Origin: Ahrensia sp.
Lineage (GTDB): Bacteria; Pseudomonadota; Alphaproteobacteria; Rhizobiales; Rhizobiaceae
Reading direction: 5' to 3'
DNA: 16,504 bases
NCBI GenBank assembly: GCA_002698425.1
Contig: NZXU01000032.1
Span: 1-16,504, forward strand
Numbering within the stretch: the stretch's first letter is position 1; the number at the start of each line of letters is the position of its first letter. Under the pieces are notes generated by a model that ran no database searches, had not been told where the DNA came from, and worked only from the letters and a program-made list of their open reading frames with translations. A program made the translations under genes and the position numbers. This document shows positions 7,266-14,450 of this stretch, in pieces.

Positions 7266-8447
7266 TCAGTCCTTGAGGAAAAGCTTGCGTGGCGTCGTGC
7301 AGAGGCACTCGACGCCCGTTTCGGTGATCAGGATCGGTTCGGTGATCTCCAGCCCGCCATCGTCGAGCCACAACGCCGGCATGAAATGGAAGGTCATGCC
7401 CGGCTGCAGCACCGACATGTCGCCACGCCTAAAACTCATCGTCCGTTCGCCCCAGTCCGGCGGATAGGACATGCCGATGGAATAGCCGCAGCGATTGTCC
7501 TTGACGAAGCCGAACTTGTTCAGCGTCGCGTTGAAGGCATTGGCGATGTCCTCGCAGCGATTTCCGGGCTTCGCCTGTTCAAGCCCCGCCTCGATCGATT
7601 CCAGCACGGCCTTCTCGGCGTCGAGATATTTCTGCGGCGGCTTGCCGATGAAGAGCGTGCGCGATTGCGGGCAGTGGTAGCGCAGATGCGCGCCGGCGAT
7701 CTCGAAGAAGGTGCTCTCGTTTTTCTGCAGCGGGTAATCGTCCCAGGTCAGATGCGGCGCGGTCGCGTCCATGCCGGACGGCGCCATCGGCACGATCGCC
7801 GTGTAGTCGCCCCAATACCCGTCCGCGCCGAGAACGCCGGTCCGGTAGATTTCGGCGACCAGCTCGTTTTTCGGCATGCCGGGTTCCGCCTTCTCGACGA
7901 TGGCGGCGTGCATGGCTTCGACGATGCGCGCGGCGCGGCGCATATATTCGATCTCCTTCGCGCTCTTGATGGCGCGCTGCCAGTTTACCAGACCCGTCGT
8001 GTCGGTGAATTGCGCCTCGGGCAGATTGCCCGTCAGCGAACGGTGGGCGGCGGCCGAATAGTAGTAATTATCCATCTCGACGCCGATGCGGCCCTTGTCC
8101 CAGCCACGCGCCTTGATCAGGTCGGCGAGCGTCTCCATCGGGTGCTTGTCCGGGTTCTGGACGTAGCTGTCCTCGTAGCCGACGATATTCGCGTCATCCA
8201 TCGAGACTGTCCGGCGCGCACCGAGCGCGTCGATGCCGCGTCCCCACCAGACCGGTTCGCCGTCCATGGCGAGCAGCGCCGCCTGGTGCGTGTAGAACGA
8301 CCAGCCGTCATAGCCCGTGACGTAATGCATGTTGGACGGGTCGGAGATGACCAGCAGGTCGAGACCCTTCTCGGCCATGACGCCACGGATACGGTCGATG
8401 CGGCTCTGGTATTCCTCGGGCGTGAAATCGCGTCTCGGCTCGGCCAT
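7266..8447 (-). CDS. doeA: Ectoine hydrolase (M24 creatinase-like)
   Basis: A 393-residue cytoplasmic enzyme that opens the ectoine ring to N-acetyl-2,4-diaminobutyrate, the first catabolic step. It has the two-domain creatinase/aminopeptidase P layout: an N-terminal domain (about 1-155, with DPSNMHYVTGYDGWSFYTHQ) and a pita-bread C-terminal domain. The usual M24 metal ligands are missing: the segment FFEIAGAHLRYHCPQSRT (247-264) has Glu249 at the first Asp site and no second Asp, and GYSIGMSYPPDWGE (321-334) lacks the usual His. This fits published work on Ruegeria EutD, which as I recall uses a glutamate covalently and no metal. The start ATG 8445-8447 has AGGGAGA 5 bases upstream; the frame extends to 8630, but those residues are spacer. 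It is first in the doeA-doeB operon, with a perfect palindrome 20 bp upstream. Confidence 0.94.
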   Translation of the reverse strand: MAEPRRDFTPEEYQSRIDRIRGVMAEKGLDLLVISDPSNMHYVTGYDGWSFYTHQAALLAMDGEPVWWGRGIDALGARRTVSMDDANIVGYEDSYVQNPDKHPMETLADLIKARGWDKGRIGVEMDNYYYSAAAHRSLTGNLPEAQFTDTTGLVNWQRAIKSAKEIEYMRRAARIVEAMHAAIVEKAEPGMPKNELVAEIYRTGVLGADGYWGDYTAIVPMAPSGMDATAPHLTWDDYPLQKNESTFFEIAGAHLRYHCPQSRTLFIGKPPQKYLDAEKAVLESIEAGLEQAKPGNRCEDIANAFNATLNKFGFVKDNRCGYSIGMSYPPDWGERTMSFRRGDMSVLQPGMTFHFMPALWLDDGGLEITEPILITETGVECLCTTPRKLFLKD

Positions 8448-8467
8448 GCCGTTCTCCCTGGACAGTG

Positions 8468-8483
8468 GCGAAATGAATTTCGC
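8468..8483. promoter_or_regulatory. Perfect palindrome, candidate DoeX operator
   Basis: GCGAAAT (8468-8474) and ATTTCGC (8477-8483) are perfect 7-bp inverted arms around a GA spacer, 20 bp upstream of the doeA start and in the doeA-doeX divergent region. The A/T-rich inner part flanked by G/C resembles sites bound by Lrp/AsnC dimers. A single related half-site, TTTCGC, occurs upstream of doeC at 9147-9152. The link to DoeX is inference from position. Confidence 0.6.
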
Positions 8484-8570
8484 ACAGGCTGGTTTTAAGG
8501 GCGGCTTTCCGTCAAGCGGAATGTTCGCGCCGCAACGGAGAGCCATTGTCGACCGATCCGCCTCCGGCGC

Positions 8571-8600
8571 TTGTCGGCGAGCGTCATCCCCGCGTATGAA
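8571..8600 (+). promoter_or_regulatory. Possible promoter of doeX
   Basis: TTGTCG (8571-8576) and TATGAA (8595-8600), separated by 18 bases, each match 4 of 6 of the general sigma-70 hexamers. Transcription would start near 8607, about 44 bases before the doeX ATG. This is a moderate match only. Confidence 0.35.
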
Positions 8601-8650
8601 TCCCGACGTCGGCGCACCGTTCGCCGGCAAGGTGAAACCGGGACGCCGAC

Positions 8651-9136
8651 ATGCTCAAGCTCGATGACAGGGACATCAGGATACTCTCCATCCTGTCGCG
8701 GGAGGGACGCATTTCGAAGACCGAACTTGCGCGCCGTATCAACCTCTCGCCGACGCCCTGCTGGGAGCGTTTGAAGCGGCTGGAGGAGGCCGGCGTGATC
8801 GAGGGCTATCAGGCCCAGATCTCCCTGAAATCCTTGGGCTCCCACGTCGCGGTCTTCGTCGTCGTGGAACTCGAGAACCACCGCGCCGAGGCCTTCCAGG
8901 CCTTCGAGAAGGCGGTCGCGGATTACGAGGAAATCACCGCCTGCTGGGCGCTCGGCGGAGGCTATGATTACCTGATGCAGGTGGTCGCCCGCGACATCGA
9001 TTCCTACCAGCGGCTGATGGATGCGCTGCTGGAGAAGAAGGCCGCCATGGCCCGCTATTTCACCTATATCGTGACCAAGGAAGTGAAGGCCCCGACCGGC
9101 TTGCCGCCCGGTCTTCTGGACGGGCTGGCGGAGTAG
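8651..9136 (+). CDS. doeX: Lrp/AsnC-family regulator of ectoine catabolism
   Basis: A 161-residue regulator of feast/famine type. The N-terminal winged helix-turn-helix is clear: LDDRDIRILSILSREGR (4-20) then ISKTELARRINLSPTPCWERLKRL (21-44). The C-terminal ligand-sensing RAM domain follows, with ALGGGYDYLMQVVARDIDSY. Proteins of this family form dimers to octamers and respond to amino acids. A DoeX regulator is encoded with doeAB in Halomonas elongata, and diaminobutyrate or its acetyl form is a plausible effector here. The gene is divergent from doeA across 203 bp that contain a perfect palindrome, and is followed in the same direction by doeC after 120 bp. Regulator type is certain from sequence; the name doeX rests on context. 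Confidence 0.88.
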   Translation: MLKLDDRDIRILSILSREGRISKTELARRINLSPTPCWERLKRLEEAGVIEGYQAQISLKSLGSHVAVFVVVELENHRAEAFQAFEKAVADYEEITACWALGGGYDYLMQVVARDIDSYQRLMDALLEKKAAMARYFTYIVTKEVKAPTGLPPGLLDGLAE

Positions 9137-9256
9137 GTTTTGCTGTTTTCGCGCCGATAAAAAGAGACATCCTCTCCAGCGTCGCGGGCCTGTGGAGGCT
9201 TCCTCGCCGGCTCTCCTGATAGGCTTGCGCCATTCGCCAATCCCGGGAGCTGCGCC

Positions 9257-10738
9257 ATGGCCGAAGCTGCAAGACGTCTCGATTCGCAAATCGACCTCGC
9301 CGACCGCCGGCTGCTGCGCTCGCTCGCCTATGTCGGCGGCCGCTGGACGGTGGGCCATGACGCCCGCTTCATTCCGGTGACCGACCCTGCCGACGGTGGC
9401 GCAATCGGCGAGGTGGCGCGGATCGCCGCGGACGGGGCGAGGGCCGCCGTCGAAGAGGCCGCGGAGGCCTTCCCGGCCTGGGCCGGTCTGCTGCCGCAGC
9501 AGCGCTCGGCGATCCTGCGCCGCTGGTACGATCTGATCGTCGCGAACCGCGAAGACCTCGCGATCCTGATGACGCACGAACAGGGCAAGCCGATCTCGGA
9601 GGCCCGCGGCGAAATCGACTACGGCGCGTCCTTCATCGAGTTCTATGCCGAGGAAACCAAGCGCCCGAACATCGAAAGCGTGACCTCGCATCTGGGCGAT
9701 GCGGAGGTCGAGGTCTGGCGCGAGCCGGTCGGCGTCGCCGCCTTGGTCACGCCGTGGAACTTCCCCTCCGCCATGATCACCCGCAAGGCCGCCGCGGCGC
9801 TCGCCGCCGGCTGCACCGTGGTCGTGCATCCTTCCATCGAGACGCCGCTGTCCGCGCTGGCGCTCGCCGAGCTCGGCGAGCGTGCGGGCCTGCCGGCGGG
9901 CGTCTTCAACGTCGTCACCGGCGACGCGCCGGAGATCGTCGGCGCATGGATGGAGGACGAACGGGTGCGCGCGCTCTCCTTCACCGGTTCGACCGAGGTT
10001 GGCAAGCTGCTCTACCGGCAGGGCGCCGACACGGTGAAGCGGCTGGTGCTGGAACTCGGCGGCCACGCGCCGTTCCTCGTCTTCGCCGACGCCGATCTCG
10101 ACCGGGCCGTCGACGAGGCCGTAAAGGCGAAGTTCGCGACCTCCGGACAGGACTGCCTTGGCGCCAATCGTTTCCTCGTCGAGCGCCCGGTCTATGACGA
10201 ATTCTGCAAGGCCTTCGCGGAGCGCACGGAAGCGCTGACCGTCGGGCCGGGAATGGACGATCCCGACATCGGTCCGCTGATGAACGAGGCGGCCATCGCC
10301 AAGCAGGTGGAACACGTCGCCGACGCCATGACCAAGGGCGCGACGCTTCTGACCGGCGGCAGGCGCCACAAGGCGGGTCCGCTCTTCTTCCAGCCGACCG
10401 TGCTGGCCGACGTGCCGGCGGACGCGCTGATCATGCGCGAGGAGACCTTCGGACCCGTCGCCGCGATCGCGCCGTTCGACACCGAGGAGGAGGCGTTCGC
10501 CCGCGCCAACGCGACGGAATACGGCCTCGTCGCCTATCTGCATACGCAGGACCCGCGCCGCATCTACCGCGCATCGCGGGCGCTTTCCTTCGGAATGGTC
10601 GCTGTCAACCGCACCAAGGTCACCGGCGCGCCGATCCCCTTTGGCGGCATGAAACAGTCCGGACTTGGCCGCGAGGGGTCGCGTCTGGGCCTCGAGGCCT
10701 TTACGGAGGTCAAATATGTCTGCCGGGACTGGAGCTGA
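9257..10738 (+). CDS. doeC: Aspartate-semialdehyde dehydrogenase of ectoine catabolism (succinate-semialdehyde dehydrogenase-like)
   Basis: A 493-residue NAD(P)-dependent aldehyde dehydrogenase. In the doe pathway it oxidises L-aspartate semialdehyde to aspartate; in Ruegeria the equivalent gene is ssd. Catalytic residues are visible: the oxyanion asparagine N168 in PWNFP, the general base E266 in LELGG, the nucleophile C300 in SGQDCLGANRF, and E396 in EETFGPV. Oddly, the cofactor-binding segment, usually KPAxxTP with a conserved lysine, reads HPSIETP with H191, and the position three residues on is I194. The start ATG is preceded by GGGAG. The stop is 49 bp before doeD, so the two form an operon. 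On sequence alone it could be read as a GabD-type enzyme; the neighbours decide for DoeC. Confidence 0.88.
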   Translation: MAEAARRLDSQIDLADRRLLRSLAYVGGRWTVGHDARFIPVTDPADGGAIGEVARIAADGARAAVEEAAEAFPAWAGLLPQQRSAILRRWYDLIVANREDLAILMTHEQGKPISEARGEIDYGASFIEFYAEETKRPNIESVTSHLGDAEVEVWREPVGVAALVTPWNFPSAMITRKAAAALAAGCTVVVHPSIETPLSALALAELGERAGLPAGVFNVVTGDAPEIVGAWMEDERVRALSFTGSTEVGKLLYRQGADTVKRLVLELGGHAPFLVFADADLDRAVDEAVKAKFATSGQDCLGANRFLVERPVYDEFCKAFAERTEALTVGPGMDDPDIGPLMNEAAIAKQVEHVADAMTKGATLLTGGRRHKAGPLFFQPTVLADVPADALIMREETFGPVAAIAPFDTEEEAFARANATEYGLVAYLHTQDPRRIYRASRALSFGMVAVNRTKVTGAPIPFGGMKQSGLGREGSRLGLEAFTEVKYVCRDWS

Positions 10739-10787
10739 GGCTCGCAACCGGAAAACCGAAACCACGAAAACGGGAAACCAGATAAAA

Positions 10788-12164
10788 ATGCTGAGAAACG
10801 ATCCGCTGGAGCAGTGGGACCGCGACCACTTCATCCACCCCTCCACCCATCTCGCGCAATTCGCCCGCGGCGAGATGCCCGAGCGGATCGTCACTGGCGG
10901 CTCCGGCGTCTATATCGAGGACCGAGAGGGCAACCGCCTGCTCGACGGCTTCGCCGGGCTCTATTGCGTCAATATCGGCTATGGCCGCCAGGAGGTCGCG
11001 GAAGCGATCGCCGCGCAGGCGAAGGAACTCGCCTATTACCATTCCTATGTCGGCCACGGCACGGAAGCCTCGATCACGCTTTCGAAGATGATCGCCGACC
11101 GCGCGCCGGAGGGGTTGAACCGGGTCTATTACGGGCTCGGCGGGTCTGACGCCAACGAGACCAATGTGAAGCTGGTCTGGTATTACAACAACGTGCTGGG
11201 CCGCCCGGAGAAGAAGAAAATCATCTCGCGCTGGCGCGGCTATCATGGCTCCGGCCTGATGACCGGGTCGCTGACCGGGCTGGCGCTGTTCCACAAGCAG
11301 TTCGACTTGCCGCTGCCGCAGGTGGTTCACACCGAAGCCCCCTATTATTTCCGCCGCCCGGACGCCGCGATGAGCGAGGAGGAGTTCTCCGCCCATTGCG
11401 CCGCCGAACTTGAAGCGCTGATCGAGCGCGAGGGCGCCGAGACGATCGCCGCCTTCATCGGCGAGCCGGTGCTGGGCACCGGCGGCATCGTGCCGCCGCC
11501 GGCCGGCTACTGGGAGAAGATCCAGGCCGTCCTGAGGAAGCATGACATCCTGCTGATCGCCGACGAGGTCGTCACCGGCTTCGGCCGGCTCGGCACGATG
11601 TTCGGCTCGGCCCATTGCGGCATCCAGCCGGATATTATCACGATCGCCAAGGGCCTGACCTCGGCCTATGCGCCGCTGTCCGGCTCGATCATCTCCGACA
11701 AGGTGTGGAGCGTGCTGGAGCAGGGAACGGACAAATTCGGCGCGATCGGCCATGGCTGGACCTATTCGGCCCATCCGATCGGCGCGGCCGCCGGCGTCGC
11801 CAACCTCAAGCTGATCGACGAACTGGGCCTGGTCGAGAATGCCGGCACGGTCGGCGCCTATCTCAACGAGAAGATGACGGAAGCGCTGGGCGACCACCCC
11901 AATGTCGGCGACGTGCGCGGCGAGGGGATGCTGTGCGCGGTGGAACTGGTCGAGGACAAGGGGGACCGCGCCTTCTTCGATCCCGGCAAGACGGTCGCCG
12001 CCAAGGCGGTTGCGGCCATGCTGAAGCGCGGCGTCATCGCCCGCGCCATGCCGCAGGGCGACATCATCGGTTTCGCCCCGCCGCTCTGCCTCGCGAAGGA
12101 CGAGGCCGACGAGATCGTCCGGGTGACGAAGGAAGCCGTCGAGGAAACCTGTTCGGCGCTGTGA
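10788..12164 (+). CDS. doeD: Diaminobutyrate--2-oxoglutarate transaminase of ectoine catabolism (class III aminotransferase)
   Basis: A 458-residue PLP-dependent class III aminotransferase. It moves the gamma-amino group of 2,4-diaminobutyrate to an oxo acid, giving L-aspartate semialdehyde for DoeC; the Ruegeria equivalent is atf. Visible landmarks are GGSDANETN (118-126, phosphate-binding), the RGYHGSGL segment (150-157), D259 in ADEVVTGFGR (PLP ring nitrogen) and the Schiff-base lysine K288 in TIAKGLTSAYAPLSG. I chose ATG 10788, giving MLRNDPLEQWDRDHF; the frame runs open upstream into doeC, but those residues are poor protein sequence. The ribosome-binding site is weak, so translation may depend on doeC. 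The gene ends 21 bp before the convergent MFS gene. The omega-aminotransferase family is broad, so substrate is inferred from the cluster. Confidence 0.9.
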   Translation: MLRNDPLEQWDRDHFIHPSTHLAQFARGEMPERIVTGGSGVYIEDREGNRLLDGFAGLYCVNIGYGRQEVAEAIAAQAKELAYYHSYVGHGTEASITLSKMIADRAPEGLNRVYYGLGGSDANETNVKLVWYYNNVLGRPEKKKIISRWRGYHGSGLMTGSLTGLALFHKQFDLPLPQVVHTEAPYYFRRPDAAMSEEEFSAHCAAELEALIEREGAETIAAFIGEPVLGTGGIVPPPAGYWEKIQAVLRKHDILLIADEVVTGFGRLGTMFGSAHCGIQPDIITIAKGLTSAYAPLSGSIISDKVWSVLEQGTDKFGAIGHGWTYSAHPIGAAAGVANLKLIDELGLVENAGTVGAYLNEKMTEALGDHPNVGDVRGEGMLCAVELVEDKGDRAFFDPGKTVAAKAVAAMLKRGVIARAMPQGDIIGFAPPLCLAKDEADEIVRVTKEAVEETCSAL

Positions 12165-12185
12165 GCCGGCGGTTGCGGGGTCGCG

Positions 12186-13391
12186 TCAGCGACGCGGCTC
12201 CGCGACCGCGAAATAAGCGAAGGCCGCCAGCGGCACCAGCCCGCCGAACAGGCAGATCCCCGTCCAGCCGTAGGTCTCCAGGATCGGGCTGGTCAGCGCC
12301 GAACCGGCCGCGCCGCCGAGGAAGAACGTCGTCATATAGGCGGAGGTAAGCCGGCCGCGGATCGATTCGTCGAGCTGGTAGATCTCGCGCTGGCTCAGGA
12401 CCATGTTGCCCTGCACGCCGAAATCGATCAGCACGCCGGCGAACATCAGCACCCAGAAATTAGCATGGCTCACCCATGCGAGCGCGAAGGTGACGATGGC
12501 GAGGCAGAACGCGACGGCGGTGCCGGGGCGCACATGGCCCCGGTCGGCAAGACGCCCGGCAAGCGGCGCCGCCAACACGCCGGAAACGCCGGCCAGCGCG
12601 AAAAACGCGATATGGCTCGGCGAATAGCCCTGGCGCAGCAGGACGATCGGAGATGCGGTCCAGAACACCGTGAAGACGCCGAACATCGCCGTCTGGTAGG
12701 CGGCGCGGCGGCGCAGCACCGGCTGCGTGGCCATCAGCCCCGCAAGCGAACCGATCAGCCTGAAATAGGCATGCTTTCCCTGCGGCGCCCGGCGCGGGAT
12801 CGCGAAAACGCTCCATGCGGCGAGCCCGGCGATCACCACCGCCGAGAATACGAAGACGCCGCGCCAGCCGAAATGGTCTGCAAGGAAGCTGGACACCGGA
12901 CGGGCCAGCAGGACGCCGACGAAGAGCCCCGTCATGACATTGCCGACCACCTGTCCGCGCCGCGCGGCGGGCGCGAGATTGGCGGCGAGCGGCACGATCA
13001 CCTGCGCCCCGGTCGAGGTGATGCCGACGAGGAAGAGCATCGCAAACAGCATCGACAGGCCGGGCGCGAGGGCGAGCCCGGCGAGGCTGACGACATTGAG
13101 CGCCATCAGGGCGAGGATCAGCTTGCGGTTTTCGAACAGGTCGCCGAGCGGCACGAGGAACAGCAGGCCGATGGCGTAGCCGAGCTGCACGGTGGTGAAG
13201 ATTAGGCTTTCGGTCGAGGCCGAGAGGCCCATGGCCTCGCCGATCAGCGCGACCAGCGGCTGGGCGTAATAGATATTGCCGGCCAGCGCCCCGCAGGCGA
13301 CCGCAAAGAGCAGGCTGGTGGCAAGCCCCATCGGGGCGGGCGCGTCGGGGTTCGCCGCGCCGGGGGCGGGATTGTTTTCTGTGCTGCGCAT
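12186..13391 (-). CDS. MFS transporter, 12-TM drug/metabolite antiporter type
   Basis: A 401-residue integral inner-membrane protein with about 12 hydrophobic segments, starting near residue 22 after a proline/alanine-rich cytoplasmic N-terminus. The opening GNIYYAQPLVALIG (38-51) and the loop-2 motif GDLFENRK (83-90, the MFS motif A) place it in the large major-facilitator group of DHA1-like exporters (AraJ-type). The substrate cannot be read from sequence. It is convergent with doeD, 21 bp apart, and does not resemble any of the known ectoine importers (TRAP, ABC or BCCT), so a role in the doe pathway is not supported. The start ATG 13389-13391 lacks a clear Shine-Dalgarno sequence; ATG at 13329-13331 is an alternative that removes the proline-rich tail. 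Confidence 0.85.
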   Translation of the reverse strand: MRSTENNPAPGAANPDAPAPMGLATSLLFAVACGALAGNIYYAQPLVALIGEAMGLSASTESLIFTTVQLGYAIGLLFLVPLGDLFENRKLILALMALNVVSLAGLALAPGLSMLFAMLFLVGITSTGAQVIVPLAANLAPAARRGQVVGNVMTGLFVGVLLARPVSSFLADHFGWRGVFVFSAVVIAGLAAWSVFAIPRRAPQGKHAYFRLIGSLAGLMATQPVLRRRAAYQTAMFGVFTVFWTASPIVLLRQGYSPSHIAFFALAGVSGVLAAPLAGRLADRGHVRPGTAVAFCLAIVTFALAWVSHANFWVLMFAGVLIDFGVQGNMVLSQREIYQLDESIRGRLTSAYMTTFFLGGAAGSALTSPILETYGWTGICLFGGLVPLAAFAYFAVAEPRR

Positions 13392-13478
13392 GTCGGTCGA
13401 GACGGGGCCTGAGGAAATCGGTTGGCCTCCCGGCTGACACCATAGCCGGTGGCGCGGGAAAGGGAAGGCCGGGTTGTT

Positions 13479-13504
13479 CCTTCTCCCCGCGCGCGGGGAG
13501 AAGG
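13479..13504. repeat. Perfect 26-bp palindrome, Rhizobiales-type intergenic repeat
   Basis: CCTTCTCCCCGCG (13479-13491) is followed at once by its exact reverse complement (13492-13504), 88 bp upstream of the MFS start codon. The CTTCTCCCC...GGGGAGAAG pattern is one I recall as a common intergenic palindrome in Mesorhizobium- and Brucella-like genomes (RIME/REP type). It may form a hairpin in RNA read in either direction; no T-run follows. Confidence 0.75.
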
Positions 13505-13571
13505 GAGCGCGCGCGAACGCCTCCGCGCTTCCCCTTGGAAGCCGGATTGCAAGGCGTTGCTGTCCGTCCCG

Positions 13572-13651
13572 CCCTTAAGCTTCGCTGTCGCTCGCTGGCG
13601 GGCGTTATCTGTCCCACCCTTAAGCTCCTCGCGGGCTCGTCGCTGGCGGGC
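13572..13651. repeat. Imperfect direct repeat overlapping the 3' end of the hypothetical gene
   Basis: Two copies begin CCCTTAAGCT and end CGCTGGCGGGC: 13572-13603 and 13617-13651, start to start 45 bp apart. The second copy contains the stop codon (13620-13622) and the last ten codons of the hypothetical gene. The pattern looks like dispersed repeat sequence rather than old coding sequence. Confidence 0.6.
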
Positions 13652-14450
13652 CCCTGACCAACGTCGTGTCCCAGGCTTCGAGGCCGAGACAGTTGCATTC
13701 CCTCAGGACCTCCTCGACGTCCGTCTTCGGATGCTTCTTCCAGCCGGGCGGATAGCCGGGGCGGAAGGGGGTCAGGCGAACGGGCCGGCCGATGCCGGCG
13801 GCGCGGCGGGCGCGCCAGCGGGCCAGCCGCAGCGCCTCACCGTCGAGATCCAGGAGCGCTGCCTGCAGCGCGCGGATGCGCCGGCAGAGGGGCCGGGCGT
13901 CAACGGGTTCGTTGGACGGCGAGGCCGGGACGAAAAGGGGGACAGCGGGATTGTCGAGCGCGGCGATTTGTTCCGGCGTCAGCCATGGCTCGGGGAAGGG
14001 CTTGAACGGGTCGAACAGGGCGAAGGCGGGGATGCGCGGGTTCGTCGTCGCCCCTCGGGGGAGAGGATACGAAGGCTTGTGAGCGCAGCGAGCTAGCCGC
14101 AGTTGGTGAGGGGGTGTTGGCGCCTCCTTTCCCCTCACCCGATTTGCCGAACCGCTCAGCTTCGCTTCGCGGGGCAAATCGACCTCTCCCCGAAGGGGCG
14201 AGGACGGCTCGGCCGCTTTCGGCGCAGCCATGCGAAATCTGAAATCCAGCTTGCACGCCGCCATGGCGATGAGGCGGCGGGTGGCGAATTCGGCGGGGCG
14301 GAGGATGGCGAGGATGCGCAGGTAGAGACCGCGCGGCAGGGTCTCGGCCGTCCGTCCGGCCTCGATCCCGGCCATGACGATCAGCCGGAACGCGATGTCG
14401 CATAGTGTCTCGCAATTGCGATCGATCGCTCCGCGCCAGTCGAACTCCAT
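13620..14450 (-). CDS. Conserved hypothetical protein with a translated palindromic-repeat insertion
   Basis: A 276-residue protein of unknown function. The start ATG 14448-14450 is well supported by GGAGG 6 bases upstream. The N-terminal part (1-80: EFDWRGAIDRNCETL, then AGRTAETLPRGLYLRILAILRPAEFATRRLIAMAA) and the stretch PAFALFDPFKPF (141-152) followed by an arginine-rich helix resemble an uncharacterised alphaproteobacterial family as I remember it. Residues about 83-134 (from SSPLRGEVDLPREAKLSG to YPLPRGATT) are encoded by a palindromic repeat (14042-14207) of intergenic type, kept in frame. The last ten residues, GPPATSPRGA, come from a second repeat unit. There is no signal peptide or membrane segment. 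The gene follows the PaaK-like gene on the same strand after 240 bp. Reality of the gene is likely from its start site and N-terminal conservation; whether the protein still works is open. Confidence 0.65.
   Translation of the reverse strand: MEFDWRGAIDRNCETLCDIAFRLIVMAGIEAGRTAETLPRGLYLRILAILRPAEFATRRLIAMAACKLDFRFRMAAPKAAEPSSPLRGEVDLPREAKLSGSANRVRGKEAPTPPHQLRLARCAHKPSYPLPRGATTNPRIPAFALFDPFKPFPEPWLTPEQIAALDNPAVPLFVPASPSNEPVDARPLCRRIRALQAALLDLDGEALRLARWRARRAAGIGRPVRLTPFRPGYPPGWKKHPKTDVEEVLRECNCLGLEAWDTTLVRGPPATSPRGA
14042..14207. repeat. Composite palindromic repeat inserted in a coding sequence
   Basis: The ends form 25-bp terminal inverted repeats with 21 of 25 matches (14042-14066 and 14183-14207), each containing GCCCCT and GGGGAGAGG or its complement. 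Inside are two further perfect inverted pairs: GGTGAGGGG (14105-14113) with CCCCTCACC (14131-14139), and GATTTGCC (14141-14148) with GGCAAATC (14173-14180). The unit from GCCCCT to AGGGGC (14050-14199) is exactly 150 bp. This nested layout is typical of small non-autonomous or REP/RIME-type repeats, not of a transposase-bearing element. Confidence 0.75.

Noticed and set aside
8448..8630. Extended start for DoeA
   Set aside because: It would translate the palindrome and promoter region; ATG 8447 has an ideal ribosome-binding site and the family N-terminus.
9257..10738. Calling the dehydrogenase gabD (succinate semialdehyde dehydrogenase)
   Set aside because: Sequence is compatible, but its position directly before doeD and after doeX, with doeAB divergent, makes the DoeC role far more likely.
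10665..10787. Extended start for DoeD inside doeC
   Set aside because: The extra residues are basic and low in order; MLRNDPLEQWDRDHF is the expected start of the enzyme.
8495..10894. A very long open frame (about 800 codons) on the minus strand, antisense to doeX and doeC
   Set aside because: It mirrors strong family-matched genes on the other strand, has an arginine/glycine/alanine-rich composition with no motif, and is a normal by-product of high GC content.
12179..12207. GGTCGCG...CGCGACC inverted repeat at the doeD/MFS junction as a terminator
   Set aside because: 7-bp arms with a 15-base spacer and no T-run, in GC-rich coding sequence; likely chance pairing.
12186..13391. MFS protein as the ectoine importer of the doe island
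   Set aside because: It is on the opposite strand, convergent, and belongs to an exporter-like branch; known ectoine importers are TRAP, ABC or BCCT types.
13561..14207. CRISPR array or insertion sequence
   Set aside because: The repeats are few, unequal and palindromic with no regular spacers, and no transposase gene is present.
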